This document shows, piece by piece, positions 39,550 to 50,119 of a DNA stretch of 64,000 nt (position 1 is its first letter; each line of letters opens with the position of its first letter). The notes below the pieces were generated by a model. It saw nothing but the letters and a program-made list of their open reading frames with translations, had not been told where the DNA came from and did no database searches. Source of the DNA: Ustilago trichophora (Eukaryota; Basidiomycota; Ustilaginomycetes; Ustilaginales; Ustilaginaceae); assembly GCA_900323505.1 (NCBI GenBank), contig OOIN01000035.1:496001-560000 (forward strand), given 5' to 3'. Made by a program: the position numbers and the translations under genes.

Positions 39550-41163
39550 GTCAACTACAACACCATCTCCGAATGGGTCATCGTCCTCTTCCTGGGGAAT
39601 GACTTGGAATCGAGTCAAGTCCACCACTTCCAATTCAACAATGGTCGTTGCACCATCGACAGGCTGCCTTTCGGTAGTTTCCTGTGTAAACGATGTTTCC
39701 TCCTCCACCTTGAGGCCTATATCACAGCGGCCTTGAGAGTCGCTGTCCATATTCGACAAAGGGACTCGGCCTGCGTGCTTCATCGCTAAAGCAGACTGAA
39801 GATGTTCAGCTAGCACCCGAAGACTGGATAGGATGCGCGCCTTGTCGTCCAAGAAATGCGTCGTCACACGTGCTGAGCTGGATGGGGTCACAAAGAAAAG
39901 CGTCACATCGTCGAGGCTCAAAGTATCGCCGTGTCGCTTCGAATGTGGAACGCAAATAGGGAGGATGCCGTAGCCCGCGTCGTCCTTCGAGTTGCCTTTG
40001 GTGTAGAGTTGTTTCTTGGGCGATGCTGGTGCCTTGGAAGGTGAAGCCCCATTCGGTGGCTTAACATCTTCGCCTACTATTGCGGGCGGAGGGTGTGCGC
40101 AAAGAACACCGGAAGGAATAGACGCCTTCAACAAAGTGCGTTCAGATTTCTGTTCACCTTCGCGCTTGACCGCGGCTGCAGTTAGGCCTGAAGCGCTCTC
40201 TTCAATCTTTACGTCCTGTATCCGACCTGGTGTCTTCTTGCGTGGAGATGCGGACTTTGAGATTCGCCGTTTTCTACTAGCTGACCCGCCATGAATAGCC
40301 TCTGCTTGCTTGAGCCCCTTCATGAAGGCTTCAGAAATTCCCTTTCCTACAAAGCAGACCGTTTTGGGCTTCCACCTTTGTATCTTCTCGAGCAATAGCG
40401 GGACACCAGCGATGAGCTCACTTGGAAGGAGCTCGCTACCCTCTGCAGTAGGCCTGCCCGCGAGATTCGTAAGACCCAGCGAGAGTGGACGAAGATAAGG
40501 GAACTCGACGTCTTGTTCGGGTTTCATCCTCTCCTGAGTGATGCCAGCTCGATGCAGGGAGGGATAAAAGTGATTCGACCGATGCGCAAAATGGTGACCC
40601 GAATGGGAGGACTTGACGCCGGGATTGATACCGCAAAACATGATGTCATTGTGTTCGGCGAACAGGTCAGGCAGGCCTTTCAAGTGCGCGTATATGCTAC
40701 CGGCTGCCGAGTTGGGGTCGTCTCTTGTCCGTTTGATCCTCTTGCGCGGTTTGGTCTTCTTGGGACCATTCGAGCTCGACAGGTCATCCTCCCCTGACGC
40801 CTCATGCTGTGCTGTCCGCATCTTCCTCCCCTTTTGAGGTGATGAAGCGCCGCTTCTCGGCTCGAACCCTTCGTCATCGTCGCTCGCCGCAAAGGCAGCT
40901 GAAAGGACAGTGTATCGGACTTGACTCTTGCGCGGGCTTCTTCGTGGGTTGCTCTCCTGGGATGGACAAGACTTGACCAAATTCGAGGCCATTTGTGAGG
41001 AAAGTCTGGAAGAGCCAGCATTGTGCTCGCCTGCATACTCGAACTTAGCTGCGAAGTGGTTGGGGAGTCTGGCCATACCCGCAGGTGATGATGGGGAAGA
41101 AGACGTCGCTGACCCTGCGTCAGGGCCCGCTTCGTTTTGTCCATGTTGCATGATGGTTACCAT
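39544..41163 (-). CDS. G/T- and U-mismatch DNA glycosylase of the TDG/MUG family (Thp1-like)
   Basis: A single exon of 539 codons; ATG at 41163, with a second ATG four codons in. About 150 basic and disordered residues precede the domain, including KPRKRIKRTR, a likely nuclear signal. Motif A is FCGINPGVKSS with the catalytic Asn180, followed by GHHFAHRSNHFYPSLHRAGI. The next motif is LGLTNLAGRPT. FVGKGISEAF follows. The late motif FVTPSSSARV matches the MPSSSAR loop of TDG. These enzymes remove uracil or thymine mispaired with guanine and start base-excision repair. A disordered Lys/Ser/Pro-rich insertion of about 150 residues separates FVGKG from PSSSAR. The gene overlaps the convergent unknown gene by six bases. 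Confidence 0.88.
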   Translation of the reverse strand: MVTIMQHGQNEAGPDAGSATSSSPSSPAGMARLPNHFAAKFEYAGEHNAGSSRLSSQMASNLVKSCPSQESNPRRSPRKSQVRYTVLSAAFAASDDDEGFEPRSGASSPQKGRKMRTAQHEASGEDDLSSSNGPKKTKPRKRIKRTRDDPNSAAGSIYAHLKGLPDLFAEHNDIMFCGINPGVKSSHSGHHFAHRSNHFYPSLHRAGITQERMKPEQDVEFPYLRPLSLGLTNLAGRPTAEGSELLPSELIAGVPLLLEKIQRWKPKTVCFVGKGISEAFMKGLKQAEAIHGGSASRKRRISKSASPRKKTPGRIQDVKIEESASGLTAAAVKREGEQKSERTLLKASIPSGVLCAHPPPAIVGEDVKPPNGASPSKAPASPKKQLYTKGNSKDDAGYGILPICVPHSKRHGDTLSLDDVTLFFVTPSSSARVTTHFLDDKARILSSLRVLAEHLQSALAMKHAGRVPLSNMDSDSQGRCDIGLKVEEETSFTQETTERQPVDGATTIVELEVVDLTRFQVIPQEEDDDPFGDGVVVDL

Positions 41164-42316
41164 CGTGACTCAGCGTTACAAAACAGTAGCTGAAGACCCC
41201 TGAGAGGCTATTTGAGATGGTTGCAGGTTTATGATCTCCTTGGTGGCTCAGTCAGGCATACAAGTCGTTTCAGAAGTGCAGGGCATGAGGAAGGTCAAAA
41301 AGTGTGGAGGTAGATCGCCGAATCCCGAGAAAGTGAGACAAAATGTCAGACCGCTTTTCCCGTACACACTGACCATTCACACAAACACACAGGTCGTCGC
41401 GTCTCCGTAGGATGAGGTGCAGAGAGGGCTGTGCGAATCGATTCGAGTGTGAGGCCAGCTGGCAAGGCTGGTTTGGTAGCGAGCTCGTTTGCTTCCGCTT
41501 GTGTTGCTATTTTGTTGCCAAATTCACAGGGACAAAAATGTGGTTCGATGCCCGCCAAGTTACCTGTAAATAGGCTGTGAATTGCGTGTTGTTACAGTAC
41601 ACCCTGTCATGCGGCAGGGAGGCATGCCCTGAAATCGACGATCAGGTGAATCCAACACTTGCGCCTCTTGGGATAAGCGCGGAGCTTCAAAATTGGGGAA
41701 GATTCTTCGTGCCGTTCCGCTGATGTTGTGCGTGGATTGCGATTTTGTGTTGCCAAGAAGGGCTGCTCATTTCCAGAAGTCACGGTTTGGTTACGTCGCC
41801 GTGTCACAAAGGGGCTGCAGCCTCCAAACTTGCATTTCCAAAACGTCACATACACAGTACCGCACACGCATGCTCCCTCTCTCCTTCTCCTCCTCTGACA
41901 CAGACCCATACCTCCCATCCTATCGAGTCGGCTTTGCAAGGTAGCCAGACTTCATACACGATTGTCAAGCTAGCGCCTTTGCATGCTCAAGCCGCTAGTC
42001 ATCCGCCCAAAGCTCTAGTCTGCTCAAAACTCTCACCGAATCCTGGAACAGGTCTCGCAACGAGATCAACAAGGGCGTGTTCCAAGCTGCAACACCTCTC
42101 GCATTGTCATTCACGCATTCAGCCCTTCAACTCTAGACTGCGGCACTGGTAACGATCATGACAACTTGTTGATGACGCAAAGCCCACCAAGTCGCCATTT
42201 CAGCTGCTTCGATACGACTGACCAGACTTGATCGGACCCTTCCGCAACGCTGCCTTCTTCCACGATCATCTTAGGCTCAAGTCGGCATCGGTTCTGGCTG
42301 CAACATTGGCCCCATA
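41164..42316. promoter_or_regulatory. Divergent region between the glycosylase and the 1792-residue protein
   Basis: About 1.15 kb with two outward-facing genes, so both promoters are here. C/T- and A-rich leader-like sequence precedes 42317. Small ORFs have no signature. A TACAGTA-type motif is near 41594. Confidence 0.4.
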
Positions 42317-45300
42317 ATGAGCTCCGTCGCATTTCCCGCCTTTCAGCGGGCTCAACAGGAGCACATGGGCTTCGATCGGTCCGCAGAGGAGCTGTATCAG
42401 TCGGTCGAAAACGCGGTGCGTGCTCCATCGCGAAACTCGCTGGTTCAGGTCCAGGCTTCGGATGCAGTCTCGGTCGGCAATGCCGCTTCCATATCCCAAT
42501 CAGCTCTAGGCAACAACCTCTCGGAATCATCGGAGCCGTCGAAACCTAAGATCACTAAACGCGTCAACGCTCGACTTCAGCTCGCAGCTGCTCTGATCGA
42601 GGCTGACAACGAGCGCATCCTCGAGAAAGCCCAATTCTGGCACATCTATCATCCACCACAACCCGACGAGGCTCTACACCCACCGCCACCTCCAGAGCCT
42701 GCGCTTGCAAGCCAGAGTGCCATCTTTGCTCCCTATAGGGAAGGCGCAAGCGTCGCTGTCAAGCGCCATGTCCGAACCTGGAGTGCAGCTACCGGTCTCT
42801 CACGCCTTCTTGATCCCGATGACGACGGTAGACGGCCCAGTATAGACTTTCTCGGCGTCGCACTTCCCACCGAACAGAAGGCGCGCAGTCGAGCGGGTAG
42901 CAGCGTCGCAGGTCTCATTGGCACTGAAGCACCTCGCAGTCGCAGCAACAGTCTTTTCTCCAATGCTGCCACTTCCGTCCTTGGTCGCACTTCCAAGCTC
43001 GGCTCCCGCCCTGCAAGCCTTCTCGATCCAGCTGCTGACGAAGATGTTGCTTCTGATGCAGATGCGCTCAGTGAGTGGGGAGTCGACAAGTTCCTCAGCA
43101 AGGAGGAGCGGGAACGCATTGCTCTAGGTCAGCGTGAACGCGCACAAAGCGTAGCTGGCAGCGCCGGAGGACGTCCTTCCTTTGAGCAGCTTGCTCCTTC
43201 GGTGACCGGCCGCAAATCGATGGAAGCCGCCCCCGTCGCGCCCGAGTCGACACCTATCCCCGGAAGAGCCAGCTCTGAGATTGTTGGAGCTTCCACGGGC
43301 TCCGTTGCTGGAGATCCTAAACTCGAGCTCTTGGCCAAGATCAAGCTCTACCGAGAACGTCAAGAGAACCTGCCTCCTTCAGAGTGGGATGGACCAGGAC
43401 CTACCGCCTCCAAAGATGAGGTCGTTGACCATATCATTGCGTCCTCTGACAACAACAAACGTGTTTCTCTTCGTCAAGCCTCGAGAGAGTTGAGCGAAGC
43501 CTCGGATCCTCTGGCCATGAGCTCAATTGAACAGGACGGCGGCACTAAAACGAATCCCGCCACTGGCTCCATCATGGACCGACCTCGCCCATCATCTCGC
43601 GCAGACTCGACAACCTCGTCTGCATTCCTCAATGGACCAGTCACCAAAGATGACCAGATCAATAGCCTTGCCCAAGATCCTCCAGCACCTCCTGCATCTG
43701 ATCTCCACTTCTTTGGCGCTGCCGGGGCTCAGCCACCTTCTCCAGGTCAAGATCGACTTGGTGCAGCAACCGCAGAAACATTGCCTCGGTCCACCCAATC
43801 TAAGGCCATTCCCATCCCACAGGCAGGCATCGTTGCTTCGCAAGACCCTCTCCAACAAGAGATTTCCGCTGAACATGTCGATATGGTAGGTGTAGGGTCA
43901 TTCTCGCGAAGCCAGTCCCGGCGCAACTCCTTCCTCGGCGGGCCTTTGTTCAACCCACACAGTCAAAGCACCGGCCCAAGCCCATCGATGGGGATGGAGC
44001 AGTCGGCATCCGTGCCTTCCTTTGCACCTCAAGCAGGTTGGCCTGCGGCTCCAGCTCCGGGTCCGGGTCCATCTCCTCTTGGACATGCAAGGATCCCCAG
44101 TCGGGGCTGGACTACAGATCAATTCGCTGAACACGACCTCGGTCTCGGTCCCAGTCCATTCGCTGCGGCCCTTCATGCCGCCAGCCCGAGCTTTCACACT
44201 CTTCCCGAGTTCCGCAATACCGAGGCAGGCCCAAGCAGTGGCGCCACACCTGCCATCGACTTCAACAGCCTCAGTACTCGCCAGCTTCAGAACGTTGCGC
44301 GCAATTCCACTTTCCCCATGCATCTTGGTATCAACCGTGATCTGCTTGCGGAGCAGGAGTTGGACGACGCTGACGTGCATTTGCACGAGAACGAATTTGG
44401 TCAAATGCCCAAACCGAAGAGGCCACTGTCGTACGACATCACTGCACTCGCCCAAGACCTGGCCAAGACGGGTGGCGAGAACTTCGAGATCCAGCTCGGC
44501 GGTGGAGCTGCACCTGATCTCTCGTCGGCCAACTGGGGTAAACCGCGCAAGAAATGGTTCCGCCTCAGCATGATGATGGACGCCAAGGGCAAGCCTCTCA
44601 AGCCCAAGAAAGCCACAGCTACGGACGGCGACGATGGCGACGGCGAATCTGATGCCGAAGTCCTGGAAACTGCTGGTGTTGTGGTGGATCAGCCCGGAAG
44701 AACCGAAGACCTTTCCGATCTGTACGCTGCCGAGCCCGCAGCCAACATGAACATCGACGCTGCTGTACCGACAGAGCGAGACGAGTCAGACGATGTAGAC
44801 GACGATTACATCAGCCCGCCACGTCGAGGACCATTGCGTCCACGTGGTCTGGCGGCTCGTACGCCGAAGACCATCCTGATGCCTCAGCCTTTGCAGGGTA
44901 CCGAGTTCGCACCAAAGCTTCGTTTGACTGATGCCATGCCCGCGATGTTGGACAATCCTCCAGCACCGAAGCGCCACAGCCTGCACGTGCCCGACGGCTT
45001 TGTGCTGCACGACAGCCGAGGCGGATTGCCTCCGATGCGCAGTCTCGTTGTGCATAGTGCCAACGGCCCTCAGCCCATGTTTGCGGCCAAGGCTGGCAAC
45101 AAAAAGCAAGAGCAGGTATCAGCACGACTCAAGGCTGTCGATGTTGGCAGAACCGTCCAAGTGCCGGCGGCCGCGCCCCGAGGCATTGGACGTCGTGCTG
45201 CTGCACCTACCACCGCCCTTTTCCGAAACCATCTTGTTCAGCACGATGACGAACGCGAAGGATGGGGTTGGGAAGCAGGCACACGCGTTGATGACATCTT

Positions 45301-47695
45301 CAACCCCAACCAGGAGGACGACTCGGACGACGACGACAAGCCGCTCGCAGACATCAAGAAACAGAGTCGATCCGCCAAGCGAGCTGCCAAACGTCTTGCA
45401 AAGGAAAAGCGCAAACGCAAAGCTGCGCGAAGGATCCGACGAGCCAAGCGCGAAGAGGCGCTCCAACAAGGAAAGTCGTTCAAGGAGGTCGGTGTCGACG
45501 AGCTCAGCCCAGACGAGGATCTGGATCTTAGCAGCACCACGAGCGAGGAAGATGTTACTGACAGCGAGACCGAGTCGGACCTTTGGGCCAGTGACGACGA
45601 CAAACGTTGGGTTGATGACAGCAAGCCGGCCGGCAAACTGTACGGCAAGAGCCTTCTCGATATTGCCACGGAACGCAACACCGAGCGCAAGTCGAAAGCT
45701 CGTTTCTACGGGCAGGTGCAGCTCGAGGATGGCGAGACGACCATGCTCCAAGTGGATGGTGACAACGACGATGCAACCTCGCAGCGCCTTGGAGTTCGAG
45801 GCATTGTGGCTGGCTCTGTCATTGATGATGGCGCATCAGTCGCACCGAGCGTCGCCCGTAGCTTCAGAGACAAGCCGATCGGATACAATGACACACGAGA
45901 ACGCATGGAGGCCGTATTTGGCGCTGACCAGATCTGGGCAAGAGAGATGGCCAAGAGGCAGGAAGAAGAGGCGCAGGAAGCACAGGCCGCCCGAGAGCGC
46001 GCTGAAGCCCAAGCAGCAGCTGAACAGCAACGAGAGGCCGATGTCAAGGCCAAGAAGGAGCGCGGAATCTTCACGCTTCCCAAGAAGAGCAAGAAGAAGC
46101 GTGAGACGGCTTTGGGCATGCTGAATCCTTCGGCGATCAACAGTACGGCAAGCTTTACTGGCTCCAATGCTGGAGGTTCTTCCATCACGCCCTCGCAGAG
46201 GGCGGCTCAAGGACAAGAGGAGGCAGAACAGTCCGAATCCCCTCTACGCAGCCAAACTCCAATAGAGCCCCCTGTGATTGCACTCGACATTGGAGACGCC
46301 AATGACGAGGCAGATCAAGGACGAAGCGGTCGAAGGACCCCGGCTTTGCTCGCCGGCGAAGAAACTGCTGCACAAGAGTGGCTCATCTCATCGGACGCCG
46401 AGTCTGAAAAGGTGGGTCAAGACAACGATTCGAGCGATGACGACATCCCCCTTTCACAGGTCAAGAAAAACGTCGCATCGCGTCCTGTCTCGCTTGCTGC
46501 TGGCCTCTCGCTCAATCCGACGAAGTCCGGCGATGCCGACTCTTCGGACGAAGAGCTCCCTCTCGCAGCACTCAAGGAGAAACGAATTCGACAGTCGATG
46601 ATGCTAGGCGGCGGCAAGCTCGATCTGGACTTTTCAAGTTCCAACCGCAATGGAAGCTCGGCAGCTCAGTCTGCCTCTCCCTCATCCATTCGTTCGGGCA
46701 GTATGCGAGACAATGGTCAAGATGCAGTCAAGTCGCCTCTCTCGCAAGCCTATGCTGCCAGACCTGCACAGGCTGTAGACGACGATGATTCGGATGAAGA
46801 CCTGCCTCTAGGCCAGAGACATCCTGGAGGTGACGCGGCCTTGATAGCTATGCGCACGGCACTCGAGAAAGAGAAGAGAGCGCTCAAGGAAGCCAGGCAA
46901 GCAGAAAAGGCGCAGAAGAGGGCCGCCAAGCTCGCACGACAGGTCAGCACGGAAGAAGTGGGCGCCGACGGAGAACGGGTCAAGGCAAATGGAGATTTGG
47001 AAGATGGCGACGACGACAGCGAGGAGGACGACAGCGAAGACGACAAGCCGTTGGGCTATGTGCATCCTCAGGCAGCTATAATTGCTGAGCAAGCCGCCCT
47101 AATCCGACAGCTACAACAGGAGAAGGAACAGCAACAACAGCACCAACCGCCACAGCATCACATGGGAGGTCTTTCTCCTTCAGGCTCCGGCATTTTGTCG
47201 CCCTCTGGGATGGACATGCGTTCTTCGATGATGTTCAACCGAATGAGCGGGCTGCCAAACTTGGGTGGCATGGGAGGTATGGGTGGCACGGGAATGCCAG
47301 ATCCGCGCCATTCAATGATGGGTTTGCCGACCAACGGATCAATGATGATGGGGATGCCTCAGTTGGATGGCTTGCCAGCTGCTTCATCCGGTTTGCCGTT
47401 CAGCATGTCGATGTCGTCGCCCATGCCGTTGGGAATGCCGATGGGTATGGGCGGTGCTTCACCGATGGCGCCTGGATCTCAGATTGGAGTGTCGGGAGCC
47501 ATGTCGCCAGCGATGACCATGCCAATGATTGCCGGCACACCGCAAATTGGCACGCCAATGACGCCCAACCCGATGACCATGATGCTGGATCCCAAAGCAT
47601 CTTCGATCCACAACTGGCGAACACAGGTGCCTGCTGACGCCACAGCCACGGTCACGCCTCCTGGAGGCACTTCTGCCGTCAACTCTGCCATCTGA
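42317..47695 (+). CDS. Very long disordered protein with five acidic-PL repeats, function unknown
   Basis: A single exon of 1792 codons from ATG 42317. Two short conserved-looking islands stand out: LIEADNERILEKAQFWHIYH near residue 95, and RPLSYDITALAQDL with KKWFRLSMMMDAKG near 705-760. A basic helical stretch rich in Lys/Arg follows around 1020-1060, and a charged coiled-coil around 1205-1250. A motif of the form (D/S)(D/E)(D/E)xPLxx(hydrophobic) recurs at about residues 1005 (DDDDKPLADIKK), 1374 (SDDDIPLSQVKK), 1410 (SDEELPLAALKE), 1492 (SDEDLPLGQRHP) and 1575 (SEDDKPLGYVHP). The last 200 residues are Met/Gly/Pro-rich. No enzyme domain is visible, so it is probably a scaffold. I do not recognise a named family. 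Confidence 0.85.
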   Translation: MSSVAFPAFQRAQQEHMGFDRSAEELYQSVENAVRAPSRNSLVQVQASDAVSVGNAASISQSALGNNLSESSEPSKPKITKRVNARLQLAAALIEADNERILEKAQFWHIYHPPQPDEALHPPPPPEPALASQSAIFAPYREGASVAVKRHVRTWSAATGLSRLLDPDDDGRRPSIDFLGVALPTEQKARSRAGSSVAGLIGTEAPRSRSNSLFSNAATSVLGRTSKLGSRPASLLDPAADEDVASDADALSEWGVDKFLSKEERERIALGQRERAQSVAGSAGGRPSFEQLAPSVTGRKSMEAAPVAPESTPIPGRASSEIVGASTGSVAGDPKLELLAKIKLYRERQENLPPSEWDGPGPTASKDEVVDHIIASSDNNKRVSLRQASRELSEASDPLAMSSIEQDGGTKTNPATGSIMDRPRPSSRADSTTSSAFLNGPVTKDDQINSLAQDPPAPPASDLHFFGAAGAQPPSPGQDRLGAATAETLPRSTQSKAIPIPQAGIVASQDPLQQEISAEHVDMVGVGSFSRSQSRRNSFLGGPLFNPHSQSTGPSPSMGMEQSASVPSFAPQAGWPAAPAPGPGPSPLGHARIPSRGWTTDQFAEHDLGLGPSPFAAALHAASPSFHTLPEFRNTEAGPSSGATPAIDFNSLSTRQLQNVARNSTFPMHLGINRDLLAEQELDDADVHLHENEFGQMPKPKRPLSYDITALAQDLAKTGGENFEIQLGGGAAPDLSSANWGKPRKKWFRLSMMMDAKGKPLKPKKATATDGDDGDGESDAEVLETAGVVVDQPGRTEDLSDLYAAEPAANMNIDAAVPTERDESDDVDDDYISPPRRGPLRPRGLAARTPKTILMPQPLQGTEFAPKLRLTDAMPAMLDNPPAPKRHSLHVPDGFVLHDSRGGLPPMRSLVVHSANGPQPMFAAKAGNKKQEQVSARLKAVDVGRTVQVPAAAPRGIGRRAAAPTTALFRNHLVQHDDEREGWGWEAGTRVDDIFNPNQEDDSDDDDKPLADIKKQSRSAKRAAKRLAKEKRKRKAARRIRRAKREEALQQGKSFKEVGVDELSPDEDLDLSSTTSEEDVTDSETESDLWASDDDKRWVDDSKPAGKLYGKSLLDIATERNTERKSKARFYGQVQLEDGETTMLQVDGDNDDATSQRLGVRGIVAGSVIDDGASVAPSVARSFRDKPIGYNDTRERMEAVFGADQIWAREMAKRQEEEAQEAQAARERAEAQAAAEQQREADVKAKKERGIFTLPKKSKKKRETALGMLNPSAINSTASFTGSNAGGSSITPSQRAAQGQEEAEQSESPLRSQTPIEPPVIALDIGDANDEADQGRSGRRTPALLAGEETAAQEWLISSDAESEKVGQDNDSSDDDIPLSQVKKNVASRPVSLAAGLSLNPTKSGDADSSDEELPLAALKEKRIRQSMMLGGGKLDLDFSSSNRNGSSAAQSASPSSIRSGSMRDNGQDAVKSPLSQAYAARPAQAVDDDDSDEDLPLGQRHPGGDAALIAMRTALEKEKRALKEARQAEKAQKRAAKLARQVSTEEVGADGERVKANGDLEDGDDDSEEDDSEDDKPLGYVHPQAAIIAEQAALIRQLQQEKEQQQQHQPPQHHMGGLSPSGSGILSPSGMDMRSSMMFNRMSGLPNLGGMGGMGGTGMPDPRHSMMGLPTNGSMMMGMPQLDGLPAASSGLPFSMSMSSPMPLGMPMGMGGASPMAPGSQIGVSGAMSPAMTMPMIAGTPQIGTPMTPNPMTMMLDPKASSIHNWRTQVPADATATVTPPGGTSAVNSAI

Positions 47696-48595
47696 GCAAG
47701 GGAGCAGAGACGCATAGTGATTCAGCGGTAATACTTTACAGTCATTTTGTTTATATCGTGGACAGGAACAATATCTTATCGACCATGGTCCGTCTTTGTA
47801 TGGGGTTTGATGTGCATTGCTGTCATTTGTTTGTGCAAAGTGTAGTGCGGTTGGACTCTATGAGGAGTTACACTACGAATCTTCCCGATTAACCTTTGTT
47901 GCCTGCCCGATATGCGATTTCGGAAAAAAAATGCCTTGTCTCGGGAATATTCTCGAGGGCGCTGGAGCGGCAAAGAAGCTTGTCGAGGTGCAGCAATGGA
48001 AAGTGGAGGAATCGCGTCGATGCACTGCGAAGCTTGAACTGCTGCATGACGCACGGCCAAAAGTCGGTGTGATTCCACGCAAGACACTCTCGGGATCACT
48101 TCCGCGCCCAAAAGAGTGATTCCATAGTTCGGCTTGCATCCGACTCTTGGTCTTTCCTCCCGCACAGTCTTCTTTCTTTCTTCTCCATCATCATCAATAC
48201 TTCCGCGCTCTATATCTTTTCAGATAGCAAGCTAGGCTCTTGTATTCCGCTTATCAACCCATCGATACATATTGTGTCATCATAGTCAAACGATATCGCA
48301 ACACCATCACTACAGCGGACACGAGCAAAGTCATTAGGTTTCGGCATCTTTCCGCAACTTCGTACTTTCATCACACTGTTCAGCATTCCTTTTCGCACTT
48401 CTGTTGCATTGCTGTAGCAGCTTCCCGCTCCTTGCATCAACGTTCAGCACCGTCCTATACCTTCAACTAAGCAAGATTCACGGCACTCGTGCTGACAGCA
48501 AATCACGACCTTCAAAGAGGCCTCGTACCTCATCCCACACTCATTCCAATAACAACACTCACTCCAGCTTCAGCTCAAACCCCACCAGTGACAAC
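47696..48595 (+). promoter_or_regulatory. Promoter and leader region of the Hsp40 gene
   Basis: About 900 bp between the stop of the long disordered protein and the Hsp40 start. C/T-rich leader-like sequence fills 48150-48595. A heat-shock-element-like site is listed separately. The plus-strand ORF at 47817-48119 opens with TTG and is not supported. Confidence 0.4.
47944..47958. promoter_or_regulatory. Heat-shock-element-like site (GAAnnTTCnnGAR)
   Basis: GGAATATTCTCGAG contains three alternating units GAA-ta-TTC-tc-GAg, the arrangement bound by Hsf1. It lies about 640 bp upstream of the Hsp40 start codon. Hsp40 genes of this type are commonly Hsf1 targets, but a site of this length is expected by chance now and then. 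Confidence 0.35.
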
Positions 48596-49798
48596 ATGGG
48601 CAAAGACTACTACAAAGTACTCGGCGTCGCCAAGGATGCCGACGACGAGACGCTCAAGAAGGCCTACAAAAAGGCTGCGCTCAAGTGGCATCCCGATCGC
48701 AATAAGGACAACATCGAGGCAGCCAACAAGAAGTTCAAGGAAGTCGGCGAAGCATTCGAGGTGCTCAGCGACAAGAATAAGCGGGCAATTTATGATCAGT
48801 TCGGCGAGGAAGGGTTGAAGGGTGGTGGAATGCCGCCTCCGGGTGCGGATGGTACGAGCGGTGGATTTGGCGGCTTCCCGGATGCGGGTGGCGCGGGAGG
48901 ATTTAGCGGATTCCCAGGCGGAGGAGGAAGGACGTTCACGTTTACCAGTGGCGGACCGGGAGGGATGGGCGGCATGGGAGGAGGATTCTCGCCAAGCGAC
49001 CCTAACGATATCTTTGCTAGCATCTTTGGCGGAGCTAGTCCTTTCGGTGGTATGGGAGGCGGCATGGGAGGCATGGGTGGTATGGGTGGAATGGGTGGAA
49101 TGGGAGGAATGGAAGACATGTTTGGCTCTGCTGGCGCCCGACCTAAAGCCAGCCGTGCTAGCGGCGGCATGCCAGGAGGCTTCAACTTTGGCGGACCCGG
49201 TTCGGGAGCTGCTCCCGCCGAAGAAAAGCCTAGCGACGTTGAGAAACAACTGCCCCTCTCATTGCAAGATCTCTACAAAGGTACCACGAAACGTCTCAAA
49301 GTCGGGCGCAAACTCGCCTCCGGCGGCTCTGAAGAAAAGATCCTCACTGTCGAGGTCAAGCCTGGCTGGAAGAAGGGTACCAAGATCCGCTTTGCCGGAG
49401 CGGGACACGAGGTCTCGCCTGGTTCCTTCCAAGATGTGGTTTTCATCGTCGATGAGAAGCCTCATGCCCATTTCAGGCGCGATGGCGACGATCTACGGGT
49501 GACAATACCTTTGAACCTGGTAGATGCTCTCGACCCACCCAAACCTGGCACTTCGGGATCGAGGAAGCAAGTGGAGACCCTCGACGGGCGCAAGATCGAC
49601 ATTCCCATCCCCCAGCCTGCAGCAGGGAAAAGCTGCATCACTCCCGGAAAGACAACCAGATTGGCCAACGAAGGTATGCCAATCAGCAAGACGGGCGGTA
49701 AGAGGAAAGGCGATTTGGTTGTAGAGTGGAGCGTTCAGCTGCCCGAAAACTTGACCAGTGCGCAGAAGGAGGGCCTGCGCAAGGTCCTCGCCCCCTAA
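48596..49798 (+). CDS. SIS1: Type II Hsp40 co-chaperone of the Sis1/DNAJB1 class
   Basis: A single exon of 400 codons. The ATG at 48596 starts [20 protein letters not shown], the J-domain, with the HPD motif in KWHPDRNK. The frame is open 64 codons further up, but that part is leader. A Gly/Phe- and Gly/Met-rich segment (GGMGGMGGM repeats) spans about residues 75-190, and the C-terminal substrate-binding domains start at [20 protein letters not shown]. There are no zinc-finger CxxCxGxG repeats, so it is type II rather than Ydj1-like type I. It delivers substrates to Hsp70 and stimulates its ATPase in cytosol and nucleus. The end [19 protein letters not shown] is typical of the class. Confidence 0.95.
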   Translation: MGKDYYKVLGVAKDADDETLKKAYKKAALKWHPDRNKDNIEAANKKFKEVGEAFEVLSDKNKRAIYDQFGEEGLKGGGMPPPGADGTSGGFGGFPDAGGAGGFSGFPGGGGRTFTFTSGGPGGMGGMGGGFSPSDPNDIFASIFGGASPFGGMGGGMGGMGGMGGMGGMGGMEDMFGSAGARPKASRASGGMPGGFNFGGPGSGAAPAEEKPSDVEKQLPLSLQDLYKGTTKRLKVGRKLASGGSEEKILTVEVKPGWKKGTKIRFAGAGHEVSPGSFQDVVFIVDEKPHAHFRRDGDDLRVTIPLNLVDALDPPKPGTSGSRKQVETLDGRKIDIPIPQPAAGKSCITPGKTTRLANEGMPISKTGGKRKGDLVVEWSVQLPENLTSAQKEGLRKVLAP

Positions 49799-50119
49799 CC
49801 ATCCCAACTTTTTTTTGCCCCGGCTGGTGCACATCATTGTATCTGAAAAGTTTCATCACCATCATCATCGTGGTTTCGTCGCAAAATTAGCATAGTTTTC
49901 TTTTCTTTGGTTCATATTGGTTCAAGCAATCAAATTCCTCACGTTCAAGTGCTCGAACGTAGTCTGTGTGAAAATCGGCGTGGGTGGCTGACCCTATGGA
50001 AGAGCGGCCCGAGTGTGTGTGTTGTTTTTGGCATGTCATGCGGCAGACGAATTCATGTTGTGTAGCGAGAAAAGATGGATTGTGATTGGCAGCAATTGTC
50101 CTTCAACATCATACCTGAC
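49799..50119. other. Convergent spacer between SIS1 and YOS1
   Basis: About 320 bp with the 3' untranslated regions of both genes. No gene seen. Confidence 0.4.

Noticed and set aside
47817..48119. 100-codon ORF with CAKC and CPIC, suggestive of a zinc finger
   Set aside because: It starts with TTG, is not preceded by a supported exon, and lies in the probable leader or promoter of the Hsp40 gene.
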